DNA from: Balneola sp. MJW-20
GTDB taxonomy: Bacteria > Bacteroidota > Rhodothermia > Balneolales > Balneolaceae
Reading direction: 5' to 3'
NCBI RefSeq assembly: GCF_040811775.1
Contig: NZ_JBFNXW010000001.1
Location: forward strand, 1-64,000
Length of the DNA: 64,000 nucleotides
The position numbers and the translations under genes are program-made. The notes beneath the pieces are model-generated. The model made no database searches. It saw only the letters and a program-made list of their open reading frames with translations, and was not told the origin of the DNA. Numbering within the stretch: the first letter of the stretch is position 1; every line of letters starts with the position of its first letter. Shown one piece after another: positions 48,456-57,543 of the stretch.

Positions 48456-48567
48456 CGGACCGCTGACCGCAGTCTTCTTCATCAGGTATTCACATGCTTT
48501 CGCTATTTCTAATTTGACATTAGTAGTCGGTAAAATTACAATGAGAATGCCAATCTAAATCCTAAAC

Positions 48568-48572
48568 GGAGG
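48568..48572 (+). promoter_or_regulatory. Strong ribosome binding site that decides the ankyrin gene start
   Basis: GGAGG at 48568-48572 is 7 bases before the ATG at 48580 but only 1 base before the ATG at 48574. The second ATG is therefore the likely start. Such a full Shine-Dalgarno site is uncommon in this window. Confidence 0.7.
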
Positions 48573-48579
48573 AATGATC

Positions 48580-48960
48580 ATGAATGAAGAGATCTTTCTC
48601 GATGCCGCCGAAAACGGCGACTTGGAGCTGGTGCAGGAAATGCTTGATAAAGGAGTAAGTCCTGACACCAAAGACGAACACGAGCGCACCGCATTATACA
48701 AAGCTGCTAAACACGGACACCTTTCTATCGTTAAATTCTTAGCCGAAAAAGGCGCAGACGTAGACCACAGAGATAACAGGGGAACCACCGCACTTTACTG
48801 GGCATCGGCCAATGGACATCAGGATATCGTACAATACCTGATCGATCATAAAAGTGATGTAGATGTATATGACGACCGGGGCTGGTCAGCAAAAGATCAG
48901 GCAACCATACATCATCATGATGTAGTTGTTCAAATATTGAATTCCGCAGGGGCACATTAA
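48580..48960 (+). CDS. Ankyrin repeat protein
   Basis: A 126-residue protein made almost wholly of ankyrin repeats: ENGDLELVQEMLDKGVSPD, ALYKAAKHGHLSIVKFLAEK and ALYWASANGHQDIVQYLIDH, with a final partial repeat. No signal peptide, so probably a cytoplasmic protein-binding module. The partner is unknown. It is a single gene with its own strong ribosome binding site and terminator. Confidence 0.92.
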   Translation: MNEEIFLDAAENGDLELVQEMLDKGVSPDTKDEHERTALYKAAKHGHLSIVKFLAEKGADVDHRDNRGTTALYWASANGHQDIVQYLIDHKSDVDVYDDRGWSAKDQATIHHHDVVVQILNSAGAH

Positions 48961-48980
48961 AACGAACTCCCAATTAATTC

Positions 48981-49007
48981 AAAGCCACGTTAAAGCGTGG
49001 CTTTTTT
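48981..49007 (+). terminator. Rho-independent terminator of the ankyrin gene
   Basis: A perfect stem (AAAGCCACG paired with CGTGGCTTT, six-base loop) followed by Ts to 49007. Its 3' end touches the last codon of the convergent RsmI-like gene. Confidence 0.88.
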
Positions 49008-49725
49008 ATTTAGCATAGATCAGAAAAAGGCAGGGTCTTTTATGCAGATCCGGTTTACGGGTCTTTTTCCATTCAGCGATGGTCATGGACCGGATATACT
49101 CGCCCGGGAGAGTGAGGTCCGCTGCTACACTCAGCCTCACGTCATCTGAGCAGGTTCTGAGAATATCTTTCAGCATCTCATTATTCCGGTGAGGGGCTTC
49201 CATAAAGATCTGTGTGCGATCCAGTTTGCGTGACTCCAGCTCCAGTTCCGAAACTGCTCTCTTGCGTGCATTACTGTCGATCGGTAAATATCCATGAAAA
49301 GTAAAGGACTGACCGTTGAATCCGGCAGACATGAGTGCAAGCAGAATCGAAGAGGGTCCTACCAGTGGAACAACGGGTATATCATTCTGGTGAGCCATCC
49401 GGATGAGCACAGCACCCGGGTCGGCTACGGCAGGAGCTCCGGCTTCGGATAGCAAACCGGCATTATCACCTTGCTTTAAAGGCTTGAGAAATGAAAAAAC
49501 TTCCTGTCCGGGAGTTTTTTTATTCAGCTCATAGAAGCGGATCTTATAATCCGGGATCGTGTTTCCCACCCATTGCAGGAATTTGACTGCTGTTTGAATA
49601 TTCTCAACTATTAGAACATCCAGGGAGCGTAACACTTCAAGAGTGTACTCGGGAATGGTATTGTTTTCCGGAGTTTTTCCCAATGTAGTGGGGATCAGAT
49701 AAAGAGTTCCTTTTTTTCGGCTCAT
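49006..49725 (-). CDS. RsmI-like SAM-dependent methyltransferase (tetrapyrrole methylase fold)
   Basis: A 239-residue protein of the RsmI type, which methylates the ribose of C1402 in 16S rRNA. It has LYLIPTTLGK at the start, LSEAGAPAVADPGA, VPLVGPSSILLALMSAGFNGQ, FHGYLP and FMEAPHRN. It is shorter than classic RsmI (about 280) and lacks its C-terminal domain, so it may be a Bacteroidota paralogue with another target. Its ATG overlaps the end of the upstream membrane protein gene by 4 bases. Confidence 0.88.
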   Translation of the reverse strand: MSRKKGTLYLIPTTLGKTPENNTIPEYTLEVLRSLDVLIVENIQTAVKFLQWVGNTIPDYKIRFYELNKKTPGQEVFSFLKPLKQGDNAGLLSEAGAPAVADPGAVLIRMAHQNDIPVVPLVGPSSILLALMSAGFNGQSFTFHGYLPIDSNARKRAVSELELESRKLDRTQIFMEAPHRNNEMLKDILRTCSDDVRLSVAADLTLPGEYIRSMTIAEWKKTRKPDLHKRPCLFLIYAK

Positions 49726-50204
49726 TGATCCACTCTTTCAATGATCAGTTCTTCATCCCCGGTACGGATCTTTTTGTTGGCATATCTTTGTACCAGTGCG
49801 GCTGCAATAATGGTGACAGTAAGGCCAATTAATGCCATAAAAAGGTTTAAAATAGAAGTACTCTTTTGCAGTGTATACGTGGGTATAAGTACGATCTGCT
49901 GAAAAGAGTCTTCTTTATATCGAAGGGGAACCGTAGAGGTCTCCAGTAATTTTTGAGCCATCTGAACAGACAGGGTCAGCTTGCGTTCCACAATTTCTCC
50001 GTCCATCTCAAAGCGTATATCCGCGTATCCGTTACTCTGTGCAGCGATCTGTTTAATGTCAAAATCTGTGATGTCGGCCAGATAAGTCTCACCATTTTCA
50101 TAGGTATCTATGGCTCCCTGATGAACTAGTCCCTGCTGTATGGTTATGAACAACAGGTAAGCCGGCAAGAGCCAGATCATATAAAAAAACCGGTATTTAT
50201 TCAT
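49722..50204 (-). CDS. Two-helix membrane protein of unknown function
   Basis: A 160-residue protein with an N-terminal helix (FFYMIWLLPAYLLFITI), a soluble middle domain of about 85 residues and a second helix (ILNLFMALIGLTVTIIAAALV). The layout resembles DUF3592-type proteins, but I am not sure. It overlaps the gene on each side (8 bases with the upstream beta-lactamase-fold gene, 4 with the RsmI-like gene), so the three form one coupled unit. Confidence 0.75.
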   Translation of the reverse strand: MNKYRFFYMIWLLPAYLLFITIQQGLVHQGAIDTYENGETYLADITDFDIKQIAAQSNGYADIRFEMDGEIVERKLTLSVQMAQKLLETSTVPLRYKEDSFQQIVLIPTYTLQKSTSILNLFMALIGLTVTIIAAALVQRYANKKIRTGDEELIIERVDQ

Positions 50205-51366
50205 TATCTCCTCTGATTTCTGTTACCGTTGTCTGATACAGTGCCGGATCCCAAATGAGTCTTTGCTGATAGTCTTCCTGCATATGATTGGATGACATAT
50301 GAAGCCAGAAGGCCACTGGCAGCCGGTCAAAGAATACGGCCTGCACAGAAGTATGGCCATCATAAACAGATGTACCGAAATCGATACCTGATAGAAGTCC
50401 CATTCTCATATCGTAAATAGCACCGTAATCAGAAAAGGAACGGTCAATGGTCTCGGAACCAACCGGCCATCTCAATTTTTCTTTGATCCTGTTATCGATT
50501 TTTTCACCGAATAGGTCTCCCTGAACCAGCTTTTGCATCATTCCGGCGAGTTCACGGGTGGTGGTCTGTGGAAAATATTTTAATGCGTCTCTTTCTTCAA
50601 TGAATGAAAGTCCGATCCGGGTATCATCAAACAACTCTTTGATCTCTTCATTATACGCCGGATCCTCTTTGATCTTGTAGGCCTGATCCAGGACATAAGC
50701 ATGAAAACTGGAATCAGACATATTTTCCAATTGGTCCTTAGGCAGGACCTCCGCATTTAAAGAAGCATAAAGGCCGCTGAAGGGTAGAGGCAGAGGATCA
50801 CCGTCTAGTGAAAGGCTGTCCATCGTATTTCTGATATTCTCTTCTCCAAGCTTGAACCAGAGGTAGTCAGCCGCCACCAGGTCACTGTTACGGATCATAG
50901 CTGCTACAATATTATCCAGAGGAACCAGCTCATTCTCAAACTCACTCAAAAGATCCTGATGGCTGTTGATGCTGATCTCAGGCAGAGCAAATTTTTCGAT
51001 CTCAGCCAGTGCGATCTCTTCTTCAGGATCGAGCATTCCGGCTTCAACCTGCCGTTCATACTCCATCATAAGGAAAAGATTTGTCGTAGCCCCCAGAGAG
51101 ATCAGTTTGTCAGACTGATAGAAGATCCCGGAATCCGGATCATTTACATTGTAGGAAGTAATGGAAGCAAATTCGGGATGATCTCCTATGAACTCCGTCA
51201 GTCCTTTCAGGGAGTAAGTATTGGGTACATATTCAGAACCCTCAACCATACCGTCTTTGTTCTTAAAAAGGGTTTCGAATGCGGTAAAATTGAATCCTAT
51301 GACCATGCTGTATACTGCAATTGTAACTGCAAGAAACACAGCAAGGAAGGTTAATGCTCTTTTCAA
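50197..51366 (-). CDS. Beta-lactamase/DD-peptidase-fold protein lacking catalytic motifs
   Basis: A 389-residue protein with an N-terminal membrane helix (ALTFLAVFLAVTIAVYSMVI). The following domain resembles class A beta-lactamases: FYQSDKLISLGATTNLFLMM sits where FPLGSTFKL is expected, and MIRNSDLVAADYLW where the SDN region is expected. The SxxK motif reads ATTN (93-96) and SDN reads SDL (161-163), and no KTG is seen, so the fold is likely inactive and may bind cell-wall peptides or a partner. That alignment was made by eye. It leads an overlapping three-gene operon. Confidence 0.75.
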   Translation of the reverse strand: MKRALTFLAVFLAVTIAVYSMVIGFNFTAFETLFKNKDGMVEGSEYVPNTYSLKGLTEFIGDHPEFASITSYNVNDPDSGIFYQSDKLISLGATTNLFLMMEYERQVEAGMLDPEEEIALAEIEKFALPEISINSHQDLLSEFENELVPLDNIVAAMIRNSDLVAADYLWFKLGEENIRNTMDSLSLDGDPLPLPFSGLYASLNAEVLPKDQLENMSDSSFHAYVLDQAYKIKEDPAYNEEIKELFDDTRIGLSFIEERDALKYFPQTTTRELAGMMQKLVQGDLFGEKIDNRIKEKLRWPVGSETIDRSFSDYGAIYDMRMGLLSGIDFGTSVYDGHTSVQAVFFDRLPVAFWLHMSSNHMQEDYQQRLIWDPALYQTTVTEIRGDNE

Positions 51367-51435
51367 AATGGTCGTCTTTTTTGATGATCGCTTTAGTCCG
51401 GTTCTCTTAACAAGAACCGGACTCAGTTCGTTGGT

Positions 51436-52695
51436 TTAAGATACGACTCTCATGATCTCCGCGCATAACCAGGCACCATAAGTTCCGAGTGCATAACCCA
51501 GAACGGCAAGCAGTACTCCGACCGGCGCCAGAGCAGGATGAAATGCAGATGCAACGATAGGAGCAGATGCTGCACCACCTACATTAGCTTGTGAACCAAC
51601 AGCTGTAAAGAAGAAAGGTGCCTTGATGAGTTTACCTACTGAGAGCAGAATGATCACATGTATGATAATCCAGATGAATCCTATCACAAAATATCCTGGT
51701 ACGTCTACAAAAGCACCGAGATCCATTTGCATACCAATGGTCATAACGAGTACATACAGGAATAGGGAACCGACCTTGGAGGCTCCCGCACCTTCCAGGT
51801 TTCTGAGTTTAGTAAATGAAGCAATAAGTCCACCGGTAGTGGCAACTACGATGATCCAGAAGAAACTGGAATCCAGACTCAGATCTTTTAATGCCGGTGC
51901 ATTTTCAGCAATCCATGGGCCTACTGTGTCTCCGACAATATGTCCGATCGCAGTGATCACAAAAGCAACTGCAGCGATCTTGGTGAGATCCACCAGGGTG
52001 GGTACCTTTGCGATACTGGCACGGTATTCTTCAATGTTGTCACGAAGTGTATCGATAGCTGATGAGTCTGCTTTAAACCATTTATCTACCTGCTTAGATA
52101 TACCGGCTCCGTACAGCAGAAATGCCATCCATATATTGGCAACTATGATATCCACGGTCACCATTGCACTGAAGAGGGTCATGTCCGGTTGATACACTTC
52201 AAGCATTGCGGTCTGATTGGCTCCGCCTCCGATCCAGCTTCCAGCGATCGTTGCCAGTCCTCTCCAAATTTCGCTTGGTCCTGCTCCTGCTACCAGATCC
52301 GGGCTGACTGCTCCTACGATCATAAGAGCCAGGGGTCCACCGATGATGATCCCAACCGTTCCGGCGAGGAACATAATCACGGCTTTCGGACCGAGGTTAA
52401 GAATACCTTTCAGGTCGATGCTCAGGGTGAGCAGTATCAAACTGGCTGGAAGAAGGAATCGCGAAGCAACATAATAAAGATTCGATTCTTCAGCTGAGAT
52501 CACTCCAAAAGTGGTAAATAATGACGGAATGAAATAACAGAGCAGCAGGGAAGGGACAAATCGGTAGAATTTCTTCCAGAAGGGATTTTCGCTATGAGAG
52601 GTGATAAAGATGGCGGCTAGTATGGCCATCAGAATTCCAAGTACAACAGCGTCATTGGTAAATAATGCAGTATTAGAAGCCTGAAGAAAGATCAT
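51436..52695 (-). CDS. DUF819 family membrane transporter-like protein
   Basis: A 419-residue protein with about ten to twelve transmembrane helices. It has family features such as GSWIGGGANQTAM, LYVLVMTIGMQMDL and GSQANVGGAASAPIVASAF, the last an expected pair of discontinuous helices like those of sodium-coupled carriers. The transported compound is unknown. It has a 69-base gap to the next gene of the strand (the beta-lactamase-fold gene) and follows a terminator, so it probably has its own promoter. Confidence 0.88.
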   Translation of the reverse strand: MIFLQASNTALFTNDAVVLGILMAILAAIFITSHSENPFWKKFYRFVPSLLLCYFIPSLFTTFGVISAEESNLYYVASRFLLPASLILLTLSIDLKGILNLGPKAVIMFLAGTVGIIIGGPLALMIVGAVSPDLVAGAGPSEIWRGLATIAGSWIGGGANQTAMLEVYQPDMTLFSAMVTVDIIVANIWMAFLLYGAGISKQVDKWFKADSSAIDTLRDNIEEYRASIAKVPTLVDLTKIAAVAFVITAIGHIVGDTVGPWIAENAPALKDLSLDSSFFWIIVVATTGGLIASFTKLRNLEGAGASKVGSLFLYVLVMTIGMQMDLGAFVDVPGYFVIGFIWIIIHVIILLSVGKLIKAPFFFTAVGSQANVGGAASAPIVASAFHPALAPVGVLLAVLGYALGTYGAWLCAEIMRVVS

Positions 52696-52768
52696 AAGTC
52701 AGTTATGTTCTGTGTGGATCTGATATTTACAGCGGTGTAAAATAAATGCCGCTAAGGCTGAATAAAGT

Positions 52769-52800
52769 AAAAAAAAATAGCATGGTTGCCCATGCTATTT
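52769..52800 (-). terminator. Rho-independent terminator of the propeller lipoprotein gene
   Basis: An eleven-base-pair perfect stem (52775-52785 with 52790-52800) and a four-base loop. Read on the minus strand it is followed by a run of Ts (A at 52769-52774). It lies about 28 bases after the stop at 52828. Confidence 0.9.
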
Positions 52801-52827
52801 ATGACCTATGATATTAGATAAAGTTCT

Positions 52828-54069
52828 TTAATCAGATCCGGTCTTTTTCTTTAGAATGTTAAGACCATCGGTTCCGTTTGCGAGAATGATATAGCGTCCG
52901 TCTGTTTTGACAAAGTTAGCAGACCCGCTGCCGTTATCCCAATTGTAAACCGATTCAGGCTCTTTGTTGCCGGACTTTGGATTAGTTGTAATGAATAATC
53001 CATCCGTACCATTTGCGATATACACATACTTACCATCAGCTGTAACACCATTAGCAGCATCACCACCCGGAGCATTATACTCATAGAACAGTGGCTCGGA
53101 GTCGTTAAATTTATAACCTTTTACGCCCAGATTACCCATAGCAGCGTAGGTTATTGCGTCACGATGTTCGATCACATTTTTACCATCTACCGGTGATACA
53201 GAAAATCCTGAAGTGAATTCATTGACTGAGCTGCTGCTGAAGTCGATCATATTAAATTGTGCTTCTCCGGATGGGGTAATACTTAGTCCAATGATGTCGT
53301 CCTCACGCTTATCAATAGATTTAGCATAATTGTAGCTGAAACTTTGTAGTACTTCCAGACCAGATTTTGATACTTCGTAGAAACCGCCGCCTGTTGCACC
53401 GGAAGATACGTAGAGATTCGTGCCTTGGTCTACGATGTCATTACCGGAAAAACTTGGCAATGGAATCTCTCTGTAATTATCGTCAACGAATACATCATCA
53501 TTGATCCATAATTCACCTAGAACAGCTCCATTATGGGTTCCGGTCTCATATCCGGAAGAGGACACATTACGACCCCCGGTCAGCCAGATCAGTTTTGCAT
53601 TCTCTTCGATCTCTATAGCATTAATGTCGGTATCCTCGAATGAAACGGATGAAATGATCTCCGGTTCATCCGCCTCATTCATGTCAATAATATCGATTGC
53701 CCCTGCATAGATCTTTGCAGTACCGGATAGTTTTTCATTCAGGTGATAGGATACATAAACTTTGTTGGCTCTGATCTCAATACTTGTAGCACTCAGCCTG
53801 TTTCCATCGGCATCTACCGGAGACTCTACGTTGGCAAGATGAATAAATTTATCACCGTCGGTAGTAGGAGAGATGCTTGATTTTGCTCTGGTGGAATCCA
53901 GTATTATCTCCTGGTTGACGATCTTAAGTCTCTTGTTTAATGTCTGAATATCATTCTGTACTGATATCTGACTATTATCACTTTCATTGTTAGATAGAAT
54001 GTTGCAACCACCGATAATGGCTACCATAACTGCTAACACAGTAATTTTCTTTGTATAAGCCTTACGCAT
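52828..54069 (-). CDS. LVIVD-like beta-propeller lipoprotein
   Basis: About 413 residues. The start at 54069 gives a lipoprotein signal (MRKAYTKKITVLAVMVAI, lipobox IIGGC), and AGGGGA lies a few bases upstream; the frame continues ten more codons but they look like leader. The mature protein has repeated beta units ending in phrases such as YVYIANGTDGLFI and YIILANGTDGLNIL, and resembles LVIVD-type propeller proteins. It is likely to be exposed on the cell envelope. The binding partner is unknown. Confidence 0.85.
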   Translation of the reverse strand: MRKAYTKKITVLAVMVAIIGGCNILSNNESDNSQISVQNDIQTLNKRLKIVNQEIILDSTRAKSSISPTTDGDKFIHLANVESPVDADGNRLSATSIEIRANKVYVSYHLNEKLSGTAKIYAGAIDIIDMNEADEPEIISSVSFEDTDINAIEIEENAKLIWLTGGRNVSSSGYETGTHNGAVLGELWINDDVFVDDNYREIPLPSFSGNDIVDQGTNLYVSSGATGGGFYEVSKSGLEVLQSFSYNYAKSIDKREDDIIGLSITPSGEAQFNMIDFSSSSVNEFTSGFSVSPVDGKNVIEHRDAITYAAMGNLGVKGYKFNDSEPLFYEYNAPGGDAANGVTADGKYVYIANGTDGLFITTNPKSGNKEPESVYNWDNGSGSANFVKTDGRYIILANGTDGLNILKKKTGSD

Positions 54070-54197
54070 ATTTCCCCTGTGAATTTTAATAATTTCCAAA
54101 AACTGTACCCTTTAATACGCTACAAGAATAAGGATAATTTCGGATCTCAGTGATTAAGTTTTATTAACTGTTTTCTGAATCCGGGTATGTGATTATC

Positions 54198-55406
54198 TCA
54201 CTTTCCGTAAAATTGAATGAGTATATCATCTAGCTGCGAAGACCAAGCTCCCCATGAATGACCTTCGTTGACTTCAAGATAATCAAAGGAGTATTTTTTC
54301 TCTAACAATATCTTCTTCATCTGACGGGCATCATTCAGATTATCTCCTATAGTTCCGACGCTCATAAATATTTCAGGATCCTGTGCCTTTGAATTCCTTA
54401 CTATAGAGTAGATCTCCTGGTTAAACCAGAAGGCTGGAGCCTGAATAGCTGCTTTACCAAGTAATTCAGGTTTTGTGAATATAAAATAAGCGGCATTAAG
54501 CCCGCCAAGAGAAGTTCCAAGAATTGCCCGGTCTTCAGCAAGATTGGATACTTTATATTCCTCGTTAATAACAGGGATAAGCTCAGATGAAAAAAAAGAT
54601 AAGTAGTCTTCATTGATCCCCAGTTCATCTACACGCCGGTTAGATTCCTCTTTATCCTGAGCAAGCGGGCTCAGCAGTACCACTAACAAGGGTTCGATCC
54701 TTTTATTGAATAGCAGGTTATCCAGTACAATAGTCAGTGCGCCAAGTCTAGGATCGGCATATTCATGCCCATCCGTTACAAATAATACCGGAAGGTTTTC
54801 AAGATTTCCATAGCCGGGAGGAGTATACACTTTGTAGGATACCACATAACCCAGTTCTGAACTGTTTATCCTTTGTTCTTCAGACAGTATGCCCTTCGGT
54901 GCTTCAGGGTTTAGCTTATTTAGCTTTTCTTCTTTCCACTCCGGCATTCGAAGTTCAGAGTTGGGTCCGAATCCACTGTATTGTGTATGAGGATTAGAGG
55001 GATCCAGGATCCAGTCATTACTATTCAGGGTGATCTTATAGTCGATCCTGGAATCAGCTGGAAAAGTATCACGGGCATACCACAGATCTGTGCCGGGAAT
55101 ATTCTCACCCGTGACCGTCCCGGACGATCTCTGACCCCAGTTATTGAAGTCCCCATTCCATGTTACCGAAGATGCTTCTCCCCGGTAAAAGAAATAAACA
55201 ATAGAATCTTTTCGGAACGGCACCTGATCAACAGAGATTAATGAATCCCATAACTGATCCGTCATTTGTTTTTTGATTACCGGATCTATTTCAACAGATA
55301 TTTGTTGTATCTTGTCATCTAATTCCGATGTGCTGTTTTCCATTAAATCGGAACAACTGCTTAGCAGTAATAATGACATTAATAATAAAGACTTAAAACA
55401 GGTCAT
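54198..55406 (-). CDS. Esterase lipoprotein with CBM48-like N-domain (Fes/esterase D type)
   Basis: A 402-residue lipoprotein (lipobox LLSSC, Cys18). An N-terminal early-set domain (about 60-155; TWNGDFNNWG, then LWYARDTFPADSRIDYKI) resembles the carbohydrate-binding unit of glycoside hydrolases. An esterase D-type hydrolase domain follows, with the nucleophile Ser299 in GTSLGG and His in EGHSWGAW. Enzymes of this layout act on iron-siderophore esters or on xylan-type acyl esters, so the substrate is uncertain. It is separate from the propeller gene by 128 bases. Confidence 0.88.
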   Translation of the reverse strand: MTCFKSLLLMSLLLLSSCSDLMENSTSELDDKIQQISVEIDPVIKKQMTDQLWDSLISVDQVPFRKDSIVYFFYRGEASSVTWNGDFNNWGQRSSGTVTGENIPGTDLWYARDTFPADSRIDYKITLNSNDWILDPSNPHTQYSGFGPNSELRMPEWKEEKLNKLNPEAPKGILSEEQRINSSELGYVVSYKVYTPPGYGNLENLPVLFVTDGHEYADPRLGALTIVLDNLLFNKRIEPLLVVLLSPLAQDKEESNRRVDELGINEDYLSFFSSELIPVINEEYKVSNLAEDRAILGTSLGGLNAAYFIFTKPELLGKAAIQAPAFWFNQEIYSIVRNSKAQDPEIFMSVGTIGDNLNDARQMKKILLEKKYSFDYLEVNEGHSWGAWSSQLDDILIQFYGK

Positions 55407-55537
55407 AGTTTTATCAGATCTGATAGTTAATCATGGCTTCATAAAATAGGGTAATATTCAACTAAATGAGCCTTAATTACAGGTTACATTTCTGATATGA
55501 CTAATAACAAAGCCATCAATACAAAATTTTTTGTGTA

Positions 55538-56863
55538 ATGATAGTATCGAAATTCGGGGGTACAAGTGTCGGCTCATTTGAAGCCATGCAAAGGTGCGCT
55601 TCCATTATACATTCTGATACAAACCGTAAGCTTATCATTATTAGTGCGACATCAGGCACCACCAATGATCTTGTAGCATTGGGAGATCCTGATCTTTTTG
55701 CTAATGAAAGAGAAAATATCCTGTTTCGAATTGAACAACGACATCTGGAAATTATTGATAAGTGCCAAAATAAAGAAACAGTTAAAGCGGTATTTGAAAG
55801 AGATTTTGCCTCACTTCGTGAACACATGGACTATAGTGGCAGAGACAAAAGATGGCAGGATAAATTAATGTCATTCGGCGAGATCATGTCAACTCATATA
55901 TTTGTGGAGATCTTAAAAGAAAATGGGGTTGATGCTGTATGGCTTGATGCCAGAGAAGTGATCAGGACAGATTCACAGTTCAGTAAAGCCGTACCCGATC
56001 GTATCGCGATCCGAAAGCTTGCCGAAGAACAGATAGACAAAAGCAAGGTTACTCTTACCCAGGGTTTTATAGGCTCAGATAAATTGGGTAATACGACTAC
56101 ACTGGGTAGAGGGGGCTCGGATTTCTCCGCTTCATTGTTCGCTGAAGCGGTGGATGCAGACACCCTGGAAATATGGACCGATGTTGCCGGAGTTTACACC
56201 ACTGATCCAAGAGTAGTTCCGGATGCACACCCAATCAGTGAAATTACATTCAGTGAGGCTGCTGAACTTTCGGTTTTCGGGGGTAAGGTGCTGCATCCAG
56301 CAACGCTGAAACCGGCGATCAGAAGCAATATCGATGTTCATGTGCTTTCGAGTGCAGAACCTGATAAACAAGGGACCTGGATCCTTACAGAGACCAAAGA
56401 GAAACCGTCCATCAGAGCAATGTCTCTCAGAAAGGAACAAACACTGCTTACCCTTAACAGCCTTGAGATGCTTGGGCAGTCCGGTTTTCTGGCACATATT
56501 TTTAAAGTGCTTGCCGACCATGGCATATCTGTTGACCTTGTTACCACCAGTGAAGTGAGTGTGGCCCTGACCCTTGATACGGCCTTTAAAGCTTCAAATA
56601 AAGTAGAATTGTCGGATGATGTGATCGCAGAGCTGAGTAAGTATGCCCATGTTAAAGTAGAGCGAAATCTTGCTCTCATCGCATTGATCGGTAACGACCT
56701 GAGTGCAACAGCCGGTATCAGTGGGCCGCTTTTTAATGCAATGGAGCATCATAATATTCGCCTCATCTGCCATGGCGCAAGTAATCATAACCTCTGTTTC
56801 CTGACAGAAGAATCTGAGTCAGAAGAAATACTCAGAATGCTACACAAGAAATTTATCAATTAA
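55538..56863 (+). CDS. lysC: Aspartate kinase
   Basis: A 441-residue monofunctional aspartokinase, first step of lysine, threonine and methionine synthesis. The N-terminal KFGGTSVG (Lys5), the substrate loop GRGGSDFSASLFAEAV and EIWTDVAGVYTTDPR are intact. Two ACT domains near the end (about 300-441) would carry feedback control. It heads a lysC-dapB-dapA-dapD operon, 11 bases before dapB. Confidence 0.96.
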   Translation: MIVSKFGGTSVGSFEAMQRCASIIHSDTNRKLIIISATSGTTNDLVALGDPDLFANERENILFRIEQRHLEIIDKCQNKETVKAVFERDFASLREHMDYSGRDKRWQDKLMSFGEIMSTHIFVEILKENGVDAVWLDAREVIRTDSQFSKAVPDRIAIRKLAEEQIDKSKVTLTQGFIGSDKLGNTTTLGRGGSDFSASLFAEAVDADTLEIWTDVAGVYTTDPRVVPDAHPISEITFSEAAELSVFGGKVLHPATLKPAIRSNIDVHVLSSAEPDKQGTWILTETKEKPSIRAMSLRKEQTLLTLNSLEMLGQSGFLAHIFKVLADHGISVDLVTTSEVSVALTLDTAFKASNKVELSDDVIAELSKYAHVKVERNLALIALIGNDLSATAGISGPLFNAMEHHNIRLICHGASNHNLCFLTEESESEEILRMLHKKFIN

Positions 56864-56874
56864 TATAAAGATCA

Positions 56875-57543
56875 ATGAAGATCTCAGTAATCGGAACAGG
56901 AAAAACCGGAAGTAGAGTCGTGGAATTGCTGGGAAGCAATCTGGACCAAACCTTCGATGAGAATAATCCGCCAACCGCAGATAAACTTAAAGGATCTGAC
57001 GGCGTGATCATATTTGTTCCGGGATCGGCAGTACCGGACATTCTGGATGCGGTAATTGAATCAGGAATACCCGCAGCCTGGGGGAGTACCGGTTATGAAT
57101 GGCCGGATGATCTCAGCAGCAGGGTCAGCACAAAGTGGGTGATCGCATCCAACTTCAGCTTGGGTATGAATATTATCCGGAAATGCATTCAGATGATCTC
57201 AAAAGGATCATCGGTATTGCAGGAGCCGGAATTCAGAATCCATGAAATACACCACATTCATAAGAAGGACGCACCCAGCGGTACTGCACTATCCTGGAAA
57301 GACTGGCTGGGAAAAGATGCCGAAGTCAGCTCGGAAAGGGAAGGAGATATTAAGGGGATACATGAATTGACCGTTGAAACGGGGACCGAACGAATTACTT
57401 TAAATCATACCGCTCTGGATCGTGCACTATTTGCTGAAGGAGCGATCTGGGCCATTGAACAGCTAATACATAATAAGGAATTGCAGCAGGGTGTGTACGA
57501 CTTTGGTGCTTTATTCGATAAACTGATGGAGGAGAAAAAATGA
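56875..57543 (+). CDS. dapB: 4-hydroxy-tetrahydrodipicolinate reductase
   Basis: A 222-residue reductase, short for the family (about 240-270 in most bacteria). The NAD(P) site is VIGTGKTGSRVVELLG. The catalytic region EIHHIHKKDAPSGTAL at about 124-139 holds the histidines and Lys expected. The shortening lies in the first domain, which lacks part of the usual strand-helix units. It overlaps dapA by 4 bases (ATGA). Confidence 0.94.
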   Translation: MKISVIGTGKTGSRVVELLGSNLDQTFDENNPPTADKLKGSDGVIIFVPGSAVPDILDAVIESGIPAAWGSTGYEWPDDLSSRVSTKWVIASNFSLGMNIIRKCIQMISKGSSVLQEPEFRIHEIHHIHKKDAPSGTALSWKDWLGKDAEVSSEREGDIKGIHELTVETGTERITLNHTALDRALFAEGAIWAIEQLIHNKELQQGVYDFGALFDKLMEEKK

